Assembly: GCA_964454025.1 (NCBI GenBank)
Contig: CAYVRP010000013.1
Span: 38,140-102,139 of the forward strand
Direction of reading: 5' to 3'
DNA length: 64,000 bases
Origin: JAFGBI01 sp964454025
Lineage (GTDB): Bacteria; Myxococcota_A; Polyangia; Polyangiales; Polyangiaceae
Below are positions 53,798 through 63,200 of the stretch, piece by piece (the stretch's first letter is position 1; the number at the start of each line of letters is the position of its first letter). The position numbers and the translations under genes are program-made. Under the pieces are notes generated by a model. It saw nothing but the letters and a program-made list of their open reading frames with translations, did not search any database and was not told the DNA's origin.

Positions 53798-56700
53798 CAC
53801 GACCTCTCGTCGAGCGGCTTGAGGCGGAGCCACAGCGGCACGCTCGGCTCCACGTCGCGCATCGAGGTGGCCACCAGGAACTGCCGCTCGTCGCGGTCGT
53901 CCGGGCGCGGATCGGTGGCCGTGTGGAGCAGGGGCTTGCCCTGGCTCCCGGCGCGGTCGTTCTTGCTGTAGGTGCGCTCGGTGCCGCCCTCGCGGGCGGA
54001 CTCGACCACCCGCTCCCAGGCGTCGAGGAAGTTGCGGCCGCGCTTCCTGACCTGCTCGGCCATGCGCGTCTCGGCCTCGTCGTCGTACCACTCGCGGTGG
54101 TGGCAGGCGCGCCGGACCAGCACCTCGAGGATCCGTTCGGCGGCGCCCCGGTGCGCGTGCAGGCGCATCACCCCGGTCGGGGGCTCCAGCACGGGCCTCC
54201 CGTCCTCGTCCGTGAGCCCGTGGCGGAGCATCGCGAGCAGGGTGCCGACCAGACCGCGCTCCAGCGTCTGCCCGCTGTAGGGGGTGACGCTGGTGGCCTC
54301 GACGTCGCGGTAATAGCTCTGGTGGAAGGAGACGAACCGCTCGTAGTGCGAGCGATCCCGCGGGCGCCCGCTGTTGAGACAGGTCACGACCAGGCCCGGG
54401 TAGGCGCGGCCGACGCGGCTGGTGGCCTGGATGTACTCGCTGGCGGTCTTGGGTTGCCCGGTGACGACCATCAGCCCCAGCCGGTCGATGTCGAGGCCCA
54501 CCGAGATCATGTTCGACGCGAGCACCACGTCGAGCGGATCGTCCTTCCGCTCGGTGTGGCGCGCCCCCAGGCGCGCCTTGGTCTGCTTGACCTTCTCGGT
54601 GCTCTCGCGGGAGGTCAGCTCCGCCGGGAGCTCGAGCTTGCGGTTCGCGGCCCAGGGGTGGGGCCCCACGAAGAGCAGCGGCCGGCGGCCGGCGTCGGCG
54701 TCGACGCCTCGCACCCGGCTCGTCACCTCGTCCTCGACCAGGCGCCGCATCCCGCCGAGCTCGCGCAGGCTGTTGAAGTAGCCCACGAGCGTCAGGTACG
54801 GGTCGGCGGGCTGCTCCTTGGCGCCGCGGGGGTCGAAGTGCCGCTGGGCCGCGGCGAGCAGCGTCGCGTAGGTACGCACGGACACGGCGCGCAGGGCCCG
54901 GCCCGGGGCGGCGACCCCGACGTAGAGGCGGCCGGGGGTGTCGGCGAGGCGGGCGTGGTGGGAGAAGAAGTTGTCGTCGGCGTCCACGCCGCGGGGCGGA
55001 AAGAGCGCCATTTCCCGGCCGAACAGGGCCTGGATCTGCTCGCGGGCGCGGCGCACGGTGGCCGTCGAGCAGACCACCTTCGGCGGCCGCGGCGCGCCCG
55101 CGAGGGGCCGCTCGCAGAGGAAGTCCACCGCGGCCTCGTACAGGCCCACCATCGTCCCGAGCGGGCCGCTGATGAGGTGGAGCTCGTCCTGCACGATGAG
55201 CTCGGGCGGCGGCAGGCCCTGCGGCAGCGGCGTCGCCCCGCGCGGCGGCGTGTCCATCACGCCGTAGGCCCGCCGCCGGTCGAGGTGGGTCGCCCGCCCG
55301 AAGAGCATCCCGGCCTCGCCGCGCCAGGGCACCATGGCGAGCTTGTCCACGGTGGCGACGACGAAGCTCGGCACCTCCTCGTAGATCTGCTCGTCGACGA
55401 AGAGCACCGGCAGCCCCTCGCCCTCGAGCTTCTTCTCGGTGAAGGCGCAGTCGGGCCTGGAGCAGTAGACGACGGCGCGGGCGAAATCCCTCTTGGTGAC
55501 CTGGCCCGAGGCGTCGAGCAGCTTGATCCCCTCGATCTTGATGGGCTCGCCGCACCAGGGGCAGCTCGACAGCGGGAAGGGCGTCTCCCCCTGGCCCGAC
55601 GAGAAGTCGTGCAGGGTCTGGTGGAGCTCCTTCAGCGTGTTGGCGCTGGCGCTCTTGCCGACCCAGAGCCCGATGGTGAAGCGGGCGTCGCCGAGCTCCC
55701 CGGGGCAACGGCGGCGGAGCTCCTCGAGGGCGCAGATCAGCGTCGACGCCCGGCCGAGCTGGTCGAGCGTCAGCAGGCGCAGCGTGTAGCGCAGGAGCAC
55801 CGCCACCCCGCGCCCCTCGTGCGGCTCGTCGCGACCGCGCAGGCGGCGCAGGAGCAGCGTGAAGGCGATGAGCCCGAGGTAGGCCTCCGTCTTGCCGCCG
55901 CCGGTCGGGAAGTAGATGAGCTCCGCCGTCCGGCGGTGCTCGTGGCCGGGATCGGCCAAGGCGGGGAGGTTCATCAGGAGGAAGGCGAGCTGGAACGGGT
56001 ACCACTCGGGGACCTTCCCGCCCCGGTAGCGCGGATCGGCGCGAGCCTGGTCCGCCTGCAGGGCGGCGACGTGCATGGCCTGGTTGGCGAGCTGGAAGGC
56101 CCGGAGCGCCTGCGGATCGCGCTGGAGCAGCGCGATCCCCTCGAGGATCCGCCCGCGGGCGACGTCGGCCTCGTGGCAGAGCCGCTCGCGCGGCGCCTCG
56201 AGCGCCGCGACCTCGAGCGGGATCCGGCGCTGCCGCTCGATCCAGCGCCCGTACTCGAGCGGCAGGGCCGCGAGGGCGTTGTCGACCGCCGTCGCGCCGA
56301 GCCGCGCGAGATCCTTCATGGCCGTCGTCAGCCCGGGGAAGCGCCGGTGCTCGACCCGGGGGACCTCGTAGCTCGGCAGCGGGGTGGTCGAGAGGCGGCG
56401 GACGCGGCCGTCCACCACCACGGGCTCGGCCACGCCCGTGTTGTGGCCGACGCCCCACTCCAGGTGGTGGCGGAACTGCAGGGCGAAGAGCTGCGCGTCG
56501 GGCTCGCCGGTCTGGCCGCGGCGGTTCGGACGGGGGACGAAGCCGCGCTCGCACGAGAGCGCCAGGGTCACCTGGAAGGCGAACGCGCGGTCGCGGTCGA
56601 GCGGCGCCCGGCGGTTGACCACGAAGAGGCTCAGCACCCGCGTCCCGGCCGGCAGCCCGTCCATGCGGGTCGTGCGCAGCTCGCCCCGCAGCACCAGGCC

Positions 56701-57195
56701 GCGCGAGAGCGGCACGTCGATGCCCTTCACGAGCAGGGCGGGATCGAGCGGAACCGGCACCTGTACCGGGCCGTGCGGGACGCGCTTCCAGCCCTTCCGC
56801 TTCTGGTCGCGGCGCTCGAGGGCGACCTCGACCAGGTCGTAGTCGGCGTAGCTCACCTCGGCCGTGATCGCGTCGCCCTCGCCGGGCGGCAGGAGCACGC
56901 TCATCCCGAGCGAGGCCGGGAACAACACCGGCCGCTTCGGCTCCGGCTCCGTGCTCCCCGCGTCCTCGTTCGGCGACTCCGAGCCGGCGGCGGCCTCGCC
57001 CCCGTTCGACTCGTCGTCCACCGGGTCGGGGGCGCGGCCCCGCTCGGGCGCGAGGAAGCCGGTCAGGTACCAGCGCGAGGGCGCGACCGGCAGGATCTCC
57101 TGCTCACCTCCGCCCGCCTCGTCCGGCACGAACGGCCCCACCAGGTCGGCCTGCAGGGCCTCGACCAGGCGCGCACGGACGTCGCGTTCACGCAT
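53797..57195 (-). CDS. drmA: DISARM helicase DrmA
   Basis: The motor of the DISARM core complex: a superfamily 2-type helicase that loads on phage DNA with DrmB. The 1132 residues begin MRERDVRARLVEALQADLV. Motif I is PTGGGKTEAYL near 429-439; motif II reads VQDELHLISG near 667 (a D-E-L-H box); a zinc-like CPWCGEP (about 545) and CSRPDC lie between. The C-terminal RecA-like domain has SNMISVGLDIDRLGLMVVTG near 890, then QATSRVGRAYPG near 922-933. The start ATG at 57195 excludes an N-terminal random extension. A perfect inverted repeat sits 115-142 bases upstream of the ATG in the divergent region shared with a lipoprotein gene. Family and neighbours make this assignment strong. Confidence 0.95.
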   Translation of the reverse strand: MRERDVRARLVEALQADLVGPFVPDEAGGGEQEILPVAPSRWYLTGFLAPERGRAPDPVDDESNGGEAAAGSESPNEDAGSTEPEPKRPVLFPASLGMSVLLPPGEGDAITAEVSYADYDLVEVALERRDQKRKGWKRVPHGPVQVPVPLDPALLVKGIDVPLSRGLVLRGELRTTRMDGLPAGTRVLSLFVVNRRAPLDRDRAFAFQVTLALSCERGFVPRPNRRGQTGEPDAQLFALQFRHHLEWGVGHNTGVAEPVVVDGRVRRLSTTPLPSYEVPRVEHRRFPGLTTAMKDLARLGATAVDNALAALPLEYGRWIERQRRIPLEVAALEAPRERLCHEADVARGRILEGIALLQRDPQALRAFQLANQAMHVAALQADQARADPRYRGGKVPEWYPFQLAFLLMNLPALADPGHEHRRTAELIYFPTGGGKTEAYLGLIAFTLLLRRLRGRDEPHEGRGVAVLLRYTLRLLTLDQLGRASTLICALEELRRRCPGELGDARFTIGLWVGKSASANTLKELHQTLHDFSSGQGETPFPLSSCPWCGEPIKIEGIKLLDASGQVTKRDFARAVVYCSRPDCAFTEKKLEGEGLPVLFVDEQIYEEVPSFVVATVDKLAMVPWRGEAGMLFGRATHLDRRRAYGVMDTPPRGATPLPQGLPPPELIVQDELHLISGPLGTMVGLYEAAVDFLCERPLAGAPRPPKVVCSTATVRRAREQIQALFGREMALFPPRGVDADDNFFSHHARLADTPGRLYVGVAAPGRALRAVSVRTYATLLAAAQRHFDPRGAKEQPADPYLTLVGYFNSLRELGGMRRLVEDEVTSRVRGVDADAGRRPLLFVGPHPWAANRKLELPAELTSRESTEKVKQTKARLGARHTERKDDPLDVVLASNMISVGLDIDRLGLMVVTGQPKTASEYIQATSRVGRAYPGLVVTCLNSGRPRDRSHYERFVSFHQSYYRDVEATSVTPYSGQTLERGLVGTLLAMLRHGLTDEDGRPVLEPPTGVMRLHAHRGAAERILEVLVRRACHHREWYDDEAETRMAEQVRKRGRNFLDAWERVVESAREGGTERTYSKNDRAGSQGKPLLHTATDPRPDDRDERQFLVATSMRDVEPSVPLWLRLKPLDERS

Positions 57196-57309
57196 CGCCG
57201 GGGCCACCGGGGAGACGCTACCTCCGGCGCAGCCGGCGACGCAACCGCGGGGAGCCGACGTCGGTGCCCGGACGGGTGCGAGGGCGTCGAGCCCCGGGCG
57301 ATCGATCGC

Positions 57310-57337
57310 GGCAGGGAGCCCGCGCGTCCTCCCTGCC
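57310..57337. promoter_or_regulatory. Inverted repeat GGCAGGGAG-N10-CTCCCTGCC upstream of drmA
   Basis: A perfect nine-base inverted repeat with a ten-base spacer, in the 182-base region between the divergent drmA start (57195) and lipoprotein start (57378). It could be an operator for a dimeric repressor, or a hairpin in the 5' leader of drmA. A TATCCT element at 57364-57369 may serve the lipoprotein gene. Confidence 0.45.
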
Positions 57338-57377
57338 ACCGCGATGACGAGCCCCCGGCGCGCTATCCTGTCGCCAC

Positions 57378-58262
57378 ATGGACGGGGGAATGCGGTCGAG
57401 GGCGGGCGCTGCGGGCGCGGTACTGATCGTGGCTGCTCTGACGGGGGCCGGCTGCGGTGACGGCTCGAGCGAGGCGCCGGGGGCGGGCTCGGGCGGCGAC
57501 GCGCCTACCGGCGGGGGCGGTGGCGGCACGGGGGGCTCGACCGGGGGCAACGTGGCGACCGGCGCGACGCCAGGCAGCGGCGGTGATCCGGCGACGGGCG
57601 GAACGCCGAGCAGCGGCGGAGACGCGACCAGCAGCGGCGGCAGCGGCGCCATCACCGCCGAGGAGTTCCCCGCGCGGCTGGCGGAGGCGACCTGCTCTGC
57701 GCGCGTTCGGTGCTGTGCGGCCGTCGACAACACGCTGGAGAAGGAGTCTTGTCTGGAGTTCGCCCTGGACACCCTCACGACACGGGTCCACGACCCTCTC
57801 GTCGTCTTCGACCCATCGCGTGTGTCCGGGTGCCTCGACCGCTGGGAGCTCGCGGGTGCGAGCTGTCTCCGGCGGGACTTCGAGGACGCGACGGAGGTCT
57901 GTCGGGTCGTAGCCGCGGGTGCCGTACCCGACGAGGGCGCCTGCACGATCCCAGACCAGTGCGCCGAGCCGGAGGCGGGGTACGTCCGTGGCGTGAAAGG
58001 GGCCGACGAGGGCGTCGGGCACTGCCATCAGGAGCCGGATCGTGCGCTCGGCGAGATGTGCGGCTTAGACTTCCACCGTGCCGTCGGCGGCTACTGCACC
58101 AACGCGGGGATCTGCGAGGCGAAGAAGCCGGACGGCGCCGCTTGCAGCGAGGAGGACGAGTGCCTCGGGGCCTGCGCTGATGGATGGTGCATGCCGGCAG
58201 AGGCCGCCGGAGACGTCGCCAAGTTCCGATCCGCCGATTGCTTGCCCTTCTTCGGAATCTAG
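57378..58262 (+). CDS. Cys-rich lipoprotein (opposite strand inside the DISARM island)
   Basis: A 294-residue exported protein: lipobox GAGC after a hydrophobic stretch (AGAVLIVAALTGAGC), then a Gly/Ser/Thr/Ala linker (about residues 28-90; GGGGGGTGGSTGG type) and a compact Cys-rich part (about 95-275) with about 18 cysteines. No domain recognised; composition is like that of other surface lipoproteins of this genome (the gene at 25953). It starts at ATG 57378 and could instead start at ATG 57390. Its stop shares a CTAG with the convergent DUF4276-type gene (58259-58262). It interrupts the leftward DISARM reading direction, so drmABC must be transcribed from the 57196-57377 region. Confidence 0.8.
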   Translation: MDGGMRSRAGAAGAVLIVAALTGAGCGDGSSEAPGAGSGGDAPTGGGGGGTGGSTGGNVATGATPGSGGDPATGGTPSSGGDATSSGGSGAITAEEFPARLAEATCSARVRCCAAVDNTLEKESCLEFALDTLTTRVHDPLVVFDPSRVSGCLDRWELAGASCLRRDFEDATEVCRVVAAGAVPDEGACTIPDQCAEPEAGYVRGVKGADEGVGHCHQEPDRALGEMCGLDFHRAVGGYCTNAGICEAKKPDGAACSEEDECLGACADGWCMPAEAAGDVAKFRSADCLPFFGI

Positions 58263-58975
58263 GGCGACCGCCGGCTGCCGTCGCGGAGACGAGATCGTCG
58301 CTGCGCCTCGACGGCATCCCGGAGTTGTTCGATAGCGCGGCAGGTGCGCTCGGCTTCCGGGCAGCTCCGGCGGACGCGGTCGAGTCTGGCGGCGACCTTG
58401 GTTGCGAAGTCGCGGTAGCGGTGGAGTTCCTTCCACGGCTTTTCGTCCTTCGCGCTCCGCCGGAGCTTCCTCTTCTCGACCAGGAACTCCGCGGGATCCC
58501 GCAGGGCCTCGGGTGCGGCGCGCCGCGGGAAGATCGCGGCGATGATCCAGGCCTCGACGGCCATGACGGGGGTGGAAACCACCACCTCGGGGGGCAGATT
58601 CCGGGCGCGGCGAGGCTTCAGCCAGCCGCGAAGGGTCTGCTGCAGGCGCGCGCTCTCGTAGGCGCCGACCTCTCGGGGCGGGTTGGCGATCCCGGCGGCG
58701 ATCGCGACGTCGACGTCGATGGCGACCAGGAGCAGATCGATGCGGTCGCCCACGGGAGGGTCGAGGAGCGCGCCGAGGTCCGAGGCGTTCTGCTCGCACC
58801 AGGTCTTGACCTCGCTCCAGCCTGCCCGGCCTCTGGAGCGGCCGTGCTCGTCGACCTCCGGCTGCAGCACGCGGACTTCATCGACCGATGGCCACAGTTC
58901 CTGGATGAGGGCCTCGAACACCGGCACGTCCGTCTGCCCCTCGCACACCAGGGCCGCGACCCGCGGCTCAGACAT
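58259..58975 (-). CDS. TOPRIM-like protein (DUF4276/RloB type), partner of AAA ATPase
   Basis: A 238-residue protein. Near the N-terminus E12 in V-C-E-G-Q-T-D and later D87-x-D89 in L-V-A-I-D-V-D-V are the Glu and DxD positions of a TOPRIM nuclease fold. A third conserved region, TPVMAVEAWIIAAIF (about 135-149), with E141, is typical of DUF4276 proteins. Homologues pair with SMC-like AAA ATPases (RloA/RloB, PARIS-type logic), where the ATPase senses phage and the TOPRIM protein attacks nucleic acid; activity here is inference. The ATG at 58975 overlaps the ATPase stop by eight bases. The C-terminus is Arg-rich. Its stop lies in CTAG shared with the convergent lipoprotein. Confidence 0.85.
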   Translation of the reverse strand: MSEPRVAALVCEGQTDVPVFEALIQELWPSVDEVRVLQPEVDEHGRSRGRAGWSEVKTWCEQNASDLGALLDPPVGDRIDLLLVAIDVDVAIAAGIANPPREVGAYESARLQQTLRGWLKPRRARNLPPEVVVSTPVMAVEAWIIAAIFPRRAAPEALRDPAEFLVEKRKLRRSAKDEKPWKELHRYRDFATKVAARLDRVRRSCPEAERTCRAIEQLRDAVEAQRRSRLRDGSRRSP

Positions 58976-60218
58976 TGCTGGGCATTCCCCCGAGCTTGCC
59001 TGTGATCCAGAGCCGGCTCACGGCGAACTCGCCGTGGCGGCGCTTGAGTGCCGCGAAATCGCGGACGGGCACCGCCTTGGCGCGGCTGTGACCGTGTCGA
59101 TCGCGGGACACCGCGAACAGGCGGATGCGGTCGTCTCCGAGGTCGAGCCCGTCGAGGACGAGGGGGTTGTGGGTGGTGAGGAACACCTGTCGGCGTGCCG
59201 CCAGGGCGTGGGTCACGAACAACCGAGTGAGCGCCCGGGCCGTGCGCGGGTTGAGCGCCTGGTCGAAGTTGTCGATGGCGAAGATCGGCGGCGACTGGCC
59301 GTGCGCCGCGAGCACCAACATGAACAGGATGTAGAGCGCGCCCTCGCTCGCGTCGTACCCGGAGAGCACGTCGCGCCGCAGCGCCATGAACCGATCGCGA
59401 AACTGCACCACGTACCGGCTCGTCGGCACGCTCGGGGAGAGGAACTTCCCGGAGGGCTCCCCCATCTTGATCTCGCTCGCCCAGTCGATGAGATCGAGGG
59501 CTTCGTGAAGCACCCGGGCGCTCTTCTCCTGGGTTGCCAGCAGACCCACGGCTTCCGCGAGTTGGCCGCCGTAGAGGCCAACCGGGGCGCGCGGCGCGGT
59601 GGCGGGGGCGAGCCCGCGCAGGACCGGGGTCACCGGCGCGAAGATCGCGAAGGCGTCGAGTCCGGCGAGAAAATCGCGCACGGCCGGGGGGGTGTCCTGG
59701 CTCGCGCGGGCCAGCGCGGCGACGCTGCGGTTGTTCTCGAGCGCCACCGACAGACCGGGGGCCGTGGCGTTGCCTCTCGGTCCCCGGGAGGCGATCTCGC
59801 GCCCCTCGTGGCTGAGCGTCTCGTTCCCGAAAACCCAGTAGGGTCGGGGGTTCTTGGTCGGGTTGGTGACGTAGGCGTGATACTCCGCCGAGGCTCGTGA
59901 GGACGCGCGGAGCGAGATCTTTACGGCCGTCTTGTCTCCCCGAAAGCTCGCCTTGTAGAGCTCCGGGACGCCGGGGCGAACGCCCCGGCGGAGGAGCGCC
60001 TGGTCGTCCACGACCCCGGCCGCACAGGCGCCCAGGATCCCGATCGCCTCGAGCAAGCAGCTCTTGCCCGAGCCGTTGGCGCCCACGAAGACGTTGATCT
60101 GGGCGAGGTCTACGTGCAGGTCCTTCAGTGATTTGAAGTCCTTCACCGTCAGCGAGGCCAGGTGGGGACTGGCGCCGGCGGCCGACGCGGGTTCGGGGCG
60201 GGGTGCTCGCTTGGCCAT
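58968..60218 (-). CDS. SMC/RloA-like AAA ATPase
   Basis: A 416-residue AAA_21/AAA_15-type ATPase with ABC/SMC features: Walker A G-A-N-G-S-G-K-S at about 45-52 in INVFVGANGSGKSCLLEA, an ABC-signature-like S-E-G-A-L-Y in YDASEGALYILFMLVL near 290, Walker B in PPIFAIDNFDQALNP near 310-320, and H-loop TTHNPLVLDG near 347-356. The Walker B region has D-N-F-D instead of the usual D-E-P/E-x. Similar ATPases pair with TOPRIM-type partners in RloA/RloB-like and PARIS-type defence systems. It overlaps the next gene by eight bases and follows the drmMI stop by 33 bases. ATG 60218 is the start; MAKRAPRPEP is a basic leader. Confidence 0.88.
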   Translation of the reverse strand: MAKRAPRPEPASAAGASPHLASLTVKDFKSLKDLHVDLAQINVFVGANGSGKSCLLEAIGILGACAAGVVDDQALLRRGVRPGVPELYKASFRGDKTAVKISLRASSRASAEYHAYVTNPTKNPRPYWVFGNETLSHEGREIASRGPRGNATAPGLSVALENNRSVAALARASQDTPPAVRDFLAGLDAFAIFAPVTPVLRGLAPATAPRAPVGLYGGQLAEAVGLLATQEKSARVLHEALDLIDWASEIKMGEPSGKFLSPSVPTSRYVVQFRDRFMALRRDVLSGYDASEGALYILFMLVLAAHGQSPPIFAIDNFDQALNPRTARALTRLFVTHALAARRQVFLTTHNPLVLDGLDLGDDRIRLFAVSRDRHGHSRAKAVPVRDFAALKRRHGEFAVSRLWITGKLGGMPSNV

Positions 60219-60251
60219 TGGGATCTCAGTCTACCGGAACGGCTTGGCACG

Positions 60252-63200
60252 TCAGAACAAGTTGCCTTGTCCCCCGCCGCCCTTCTTGCGCCCGGCCTTC
60301 GCCTTCGCCGCGCCCTCCTTGGGTGAGGCTTTGGTCTTGTTCGCGGATTGACCCCGCTTCTTGCCGCCCGCGGGCGTGGCGGCGGGTGCACTCGCCGCCT
60401 CCGCCGCCGCCCGTTCGGCGTTGAGGGCGTAGAGGCGGTCGATTACCTCGTCGGCGAAGGCCTTGGCGGCGGCGCGCTCGCCGTCGGTGGCGGGGCAGTA
60501 CGGCGGCACCGTGAGATCGGACCAGCCGTAGGCGGCGAGGACGGCGCGGTCCATGGCTTCGTGGAGGGCGCGGAGCTCGAGGACGCGGGGGTCGGTGCAG
60601 GCGGGGTCCTTGAGGGCGTTGTAGGTCTTGGTCAGGCTTTGGTCGGTGTCGACCATGAAGCGGGCGCGGGCGGCGTAGAGGGCCTCGCCAGCGGCCTCGA
60701 GGGCGGGGAGGACGGTGCGGGGCTCGGGGGCGGGGAAAGGGAAGGTTTCGAAGCAGTCGGAGGCGGTGTACCGAAGGTCCGTCTTCATCGACGAGGAGAG
60801 GAGCCAGGCCCAGGGGTGGTGCACGCGGGACTGGAGGACGGCGAAGGGGGTGAAACGGTCGAGGGGGAAGACGTAGAGCATCTCGTTGAGGATGCGGTTG
60901 GTGGGCTGGAACGAGAAGCAGAGGTGCTTGGTGACGCGCGCCGTGACCAGGCACCGCTCGAGGGGGGCGAGGGCGGCGTAGAGGGCGGGGGTCCAGCGAC
61001 CGAACTGCCACCAGTACTGCCGGCGCCGGCGCCCGTCCGCGTTGTCCTTCAGTTTGTCCCGCTCCGGCTTCACCTTCTCGCGCACGATGGCGAGCAGGTC
61101 CGGCCACTTCTCGGCCTCGGCGAGCTCCATCTGCCCGAAGCTGATCACGTAGCGGTCGAAGGCCTGCCTCGGGCTCGTGTTCACCTCCTCGCCGCCGAGG
61201 TACGGGAAGATCCGCTCGGCGTTTCGCGGGTCGCGCTTCACGAGCGCCGCGCGCTCGTCGGGGGTGAGGGTGAAGCCCATGCCGAGGACAACGCTCCCCT
61301 GGAAGCTGCAGTCCGCGTTGGCGTGCAGGGCCACGGCGTCCTGCCGCTCCTCGCCGGCGGTGAGCCGGGAGCTCAGCGCCTTCCCCCGGGCGCCGTTGCG
61401 CCGCTTCTCGACCCGGCCGCGCACGGCGCCGTGCGCGGCGTGGACGACGGAGACGGTCACCGCCGCGGCGCCCGGCCAGGCCATCGACTCGGTGGCGTCG
61501 TAGAGCTCCCAGCCCTGCTCGACCAGGGGCTGCAGGGCCGTGGTGCGCGTGTCGCCCTGGGCGATGGTGTTGGTGGCGATGAGCCCGAAGGTGCCGTGCT
61601 CGCCGAGCAACGCCGCCGCGCGGCGGAAGAAGTGCGCGACCAGATCGCTGTTGCCGTGGGCCCCTGGGTGTACCGCCTGCAGGTACTCCACGTAGCCCTC
61701 GGGGTTGCCGCCGAGGATGGTGTTCTTGCCCCCGAACGGCGGATTCCCCACCACCGCCTCCATCAGCGCGGCGCCGTTCACCTTTCCGCCCTGGAGCGGA
61801 TCCGGCCGCTCCTCGAAGAAGACCTCGGGGAACTCGAGCCACCAGTGGAAGGGCGTGAGCTTCTCCCGGGCCTCGGCGGCGAGGCCTTCGAGCTCCTCGC
61901 GGAGCGCAGGCAGGGTTTTTCGCAGCTTCTCGAGCCGCCGCTGCTCGAGTTCGCTTGCGGCGGCGCCCTGCCGCTCCGCGGGGGCGTCGGCGGCGGCCAG
62001 CGCCCGCTCGCCGGTGAGCCAGTCGCGCACGAGGTCGAGGCGGCGGATCCGCTCGGCCTCGCGGGCCTTGGCGCTCTTGGCGGCGAAGAAGGCGCCCACC
62101 ACCAGATCGCCCACCAGCCGCACCCGCGCGATCGACTGCTGCGCGAACTCGAGCAGGCGGCGCTTTTCCCCCTGGGAGACGGGATCGTCGTGCTCGGCCA
62201 GGGCCAGGATCTGCTGGCGGAGGTCGACGGCCTGCTCGAGCGCCTCGACCAGGAGACGCTCGCAGACGTCGACCTGCTCGCCCCGCTTCGCCTCGGGCTC
62301 CCAGTGGAAACGCCGGAGCTGGTCGAAGGAGAGCCCCACCAGACTGTCCCCCTGCCGGAGCGCGTGGTCCACGAACGTGAACGGCAGGGTCTTGCTCAGG
62401 GTCACGAGCCACAGCGAGAGCTTGGCGAGCTCGACCGCGGCGGGGTTCTTGTCGACGCCGTAGAGACACTTCTGCGCCACCAGGCGCCGGGCCGCGAGGT
62501 GCGCGTCGCCGTGAGCCTCGAGGATCGCCCCGAGCTCGCCGCTGCGGGTCCAGGCCGCCACCACCTCGCTCGCGAGCTCGCGGCAGGCCGCCACCAGGAA
62601 CGCCCCGGAGCCCATCGCGGGATCGCAGATCTTGAGCTGCAGGAGCTGCTCCGCCGTCCGCTCGGGCCCGAGGCAGGCCAAAAGCGGCTCCAGCGTGCGG
62701 CGCACGATCGGCTCGGTGAGCGAGCGGGGCGTGTAGTGGCTCCCCGAGCGGCGGCGCTCCTCGCCGGGCTGGATCACCAGGCGCCCGGCCGCGGCGCGGT
62801 GCTGGGCGCGCTCCGCCTGCCGCCCCGGCGCCTGGGCGAGCAGCGCCTCGAGGCGGGCCTCCGGGTCCTTGCCCGCGGCCTTCAGGGCGGCCTCGAGCGC
62901 GGCGATGGGACCGGGGTTCAGGCCGCAGGCCTCCTTGAAGAAGCGCGCCCGGTCCGCGGGCGTCAGGCGCTCTGCAATCCCCGTGTCGACCCAGACTCCA
63001 TGCTTCCCGATCCGCGCCGCCGGGTGCTCCAGCCGCTCGACGTGGTAGCCCATGAGCGACTCGTAGACGGAGCCGATCTGCTCGACGTCGAGGGCGCGGT
63101 AGCTCAGTCGCTGGCCCTCGAAGACGACCAGGCGGTGCAGCACGCGGTAGATCGTCCCGTCGTCGAGGCTCGGCGGGGTGACGCGGGCGCGGGCCTCGGC

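Noticed and set aside
51917..56554. One large fused reading frame covering drmB and much of drmA
   Set aside because: The part beyond 53797 has random Arg/Pro/Ala composition and is the shadow of drmA in another frame; the true genes meet at TGATG (53797).
60226..62469. Second gene opposite frame inside the methyltransferase
   Set aside because: Arg/Pro-rich shadow frame; the methyltransferase frame carries motifs I and IV.
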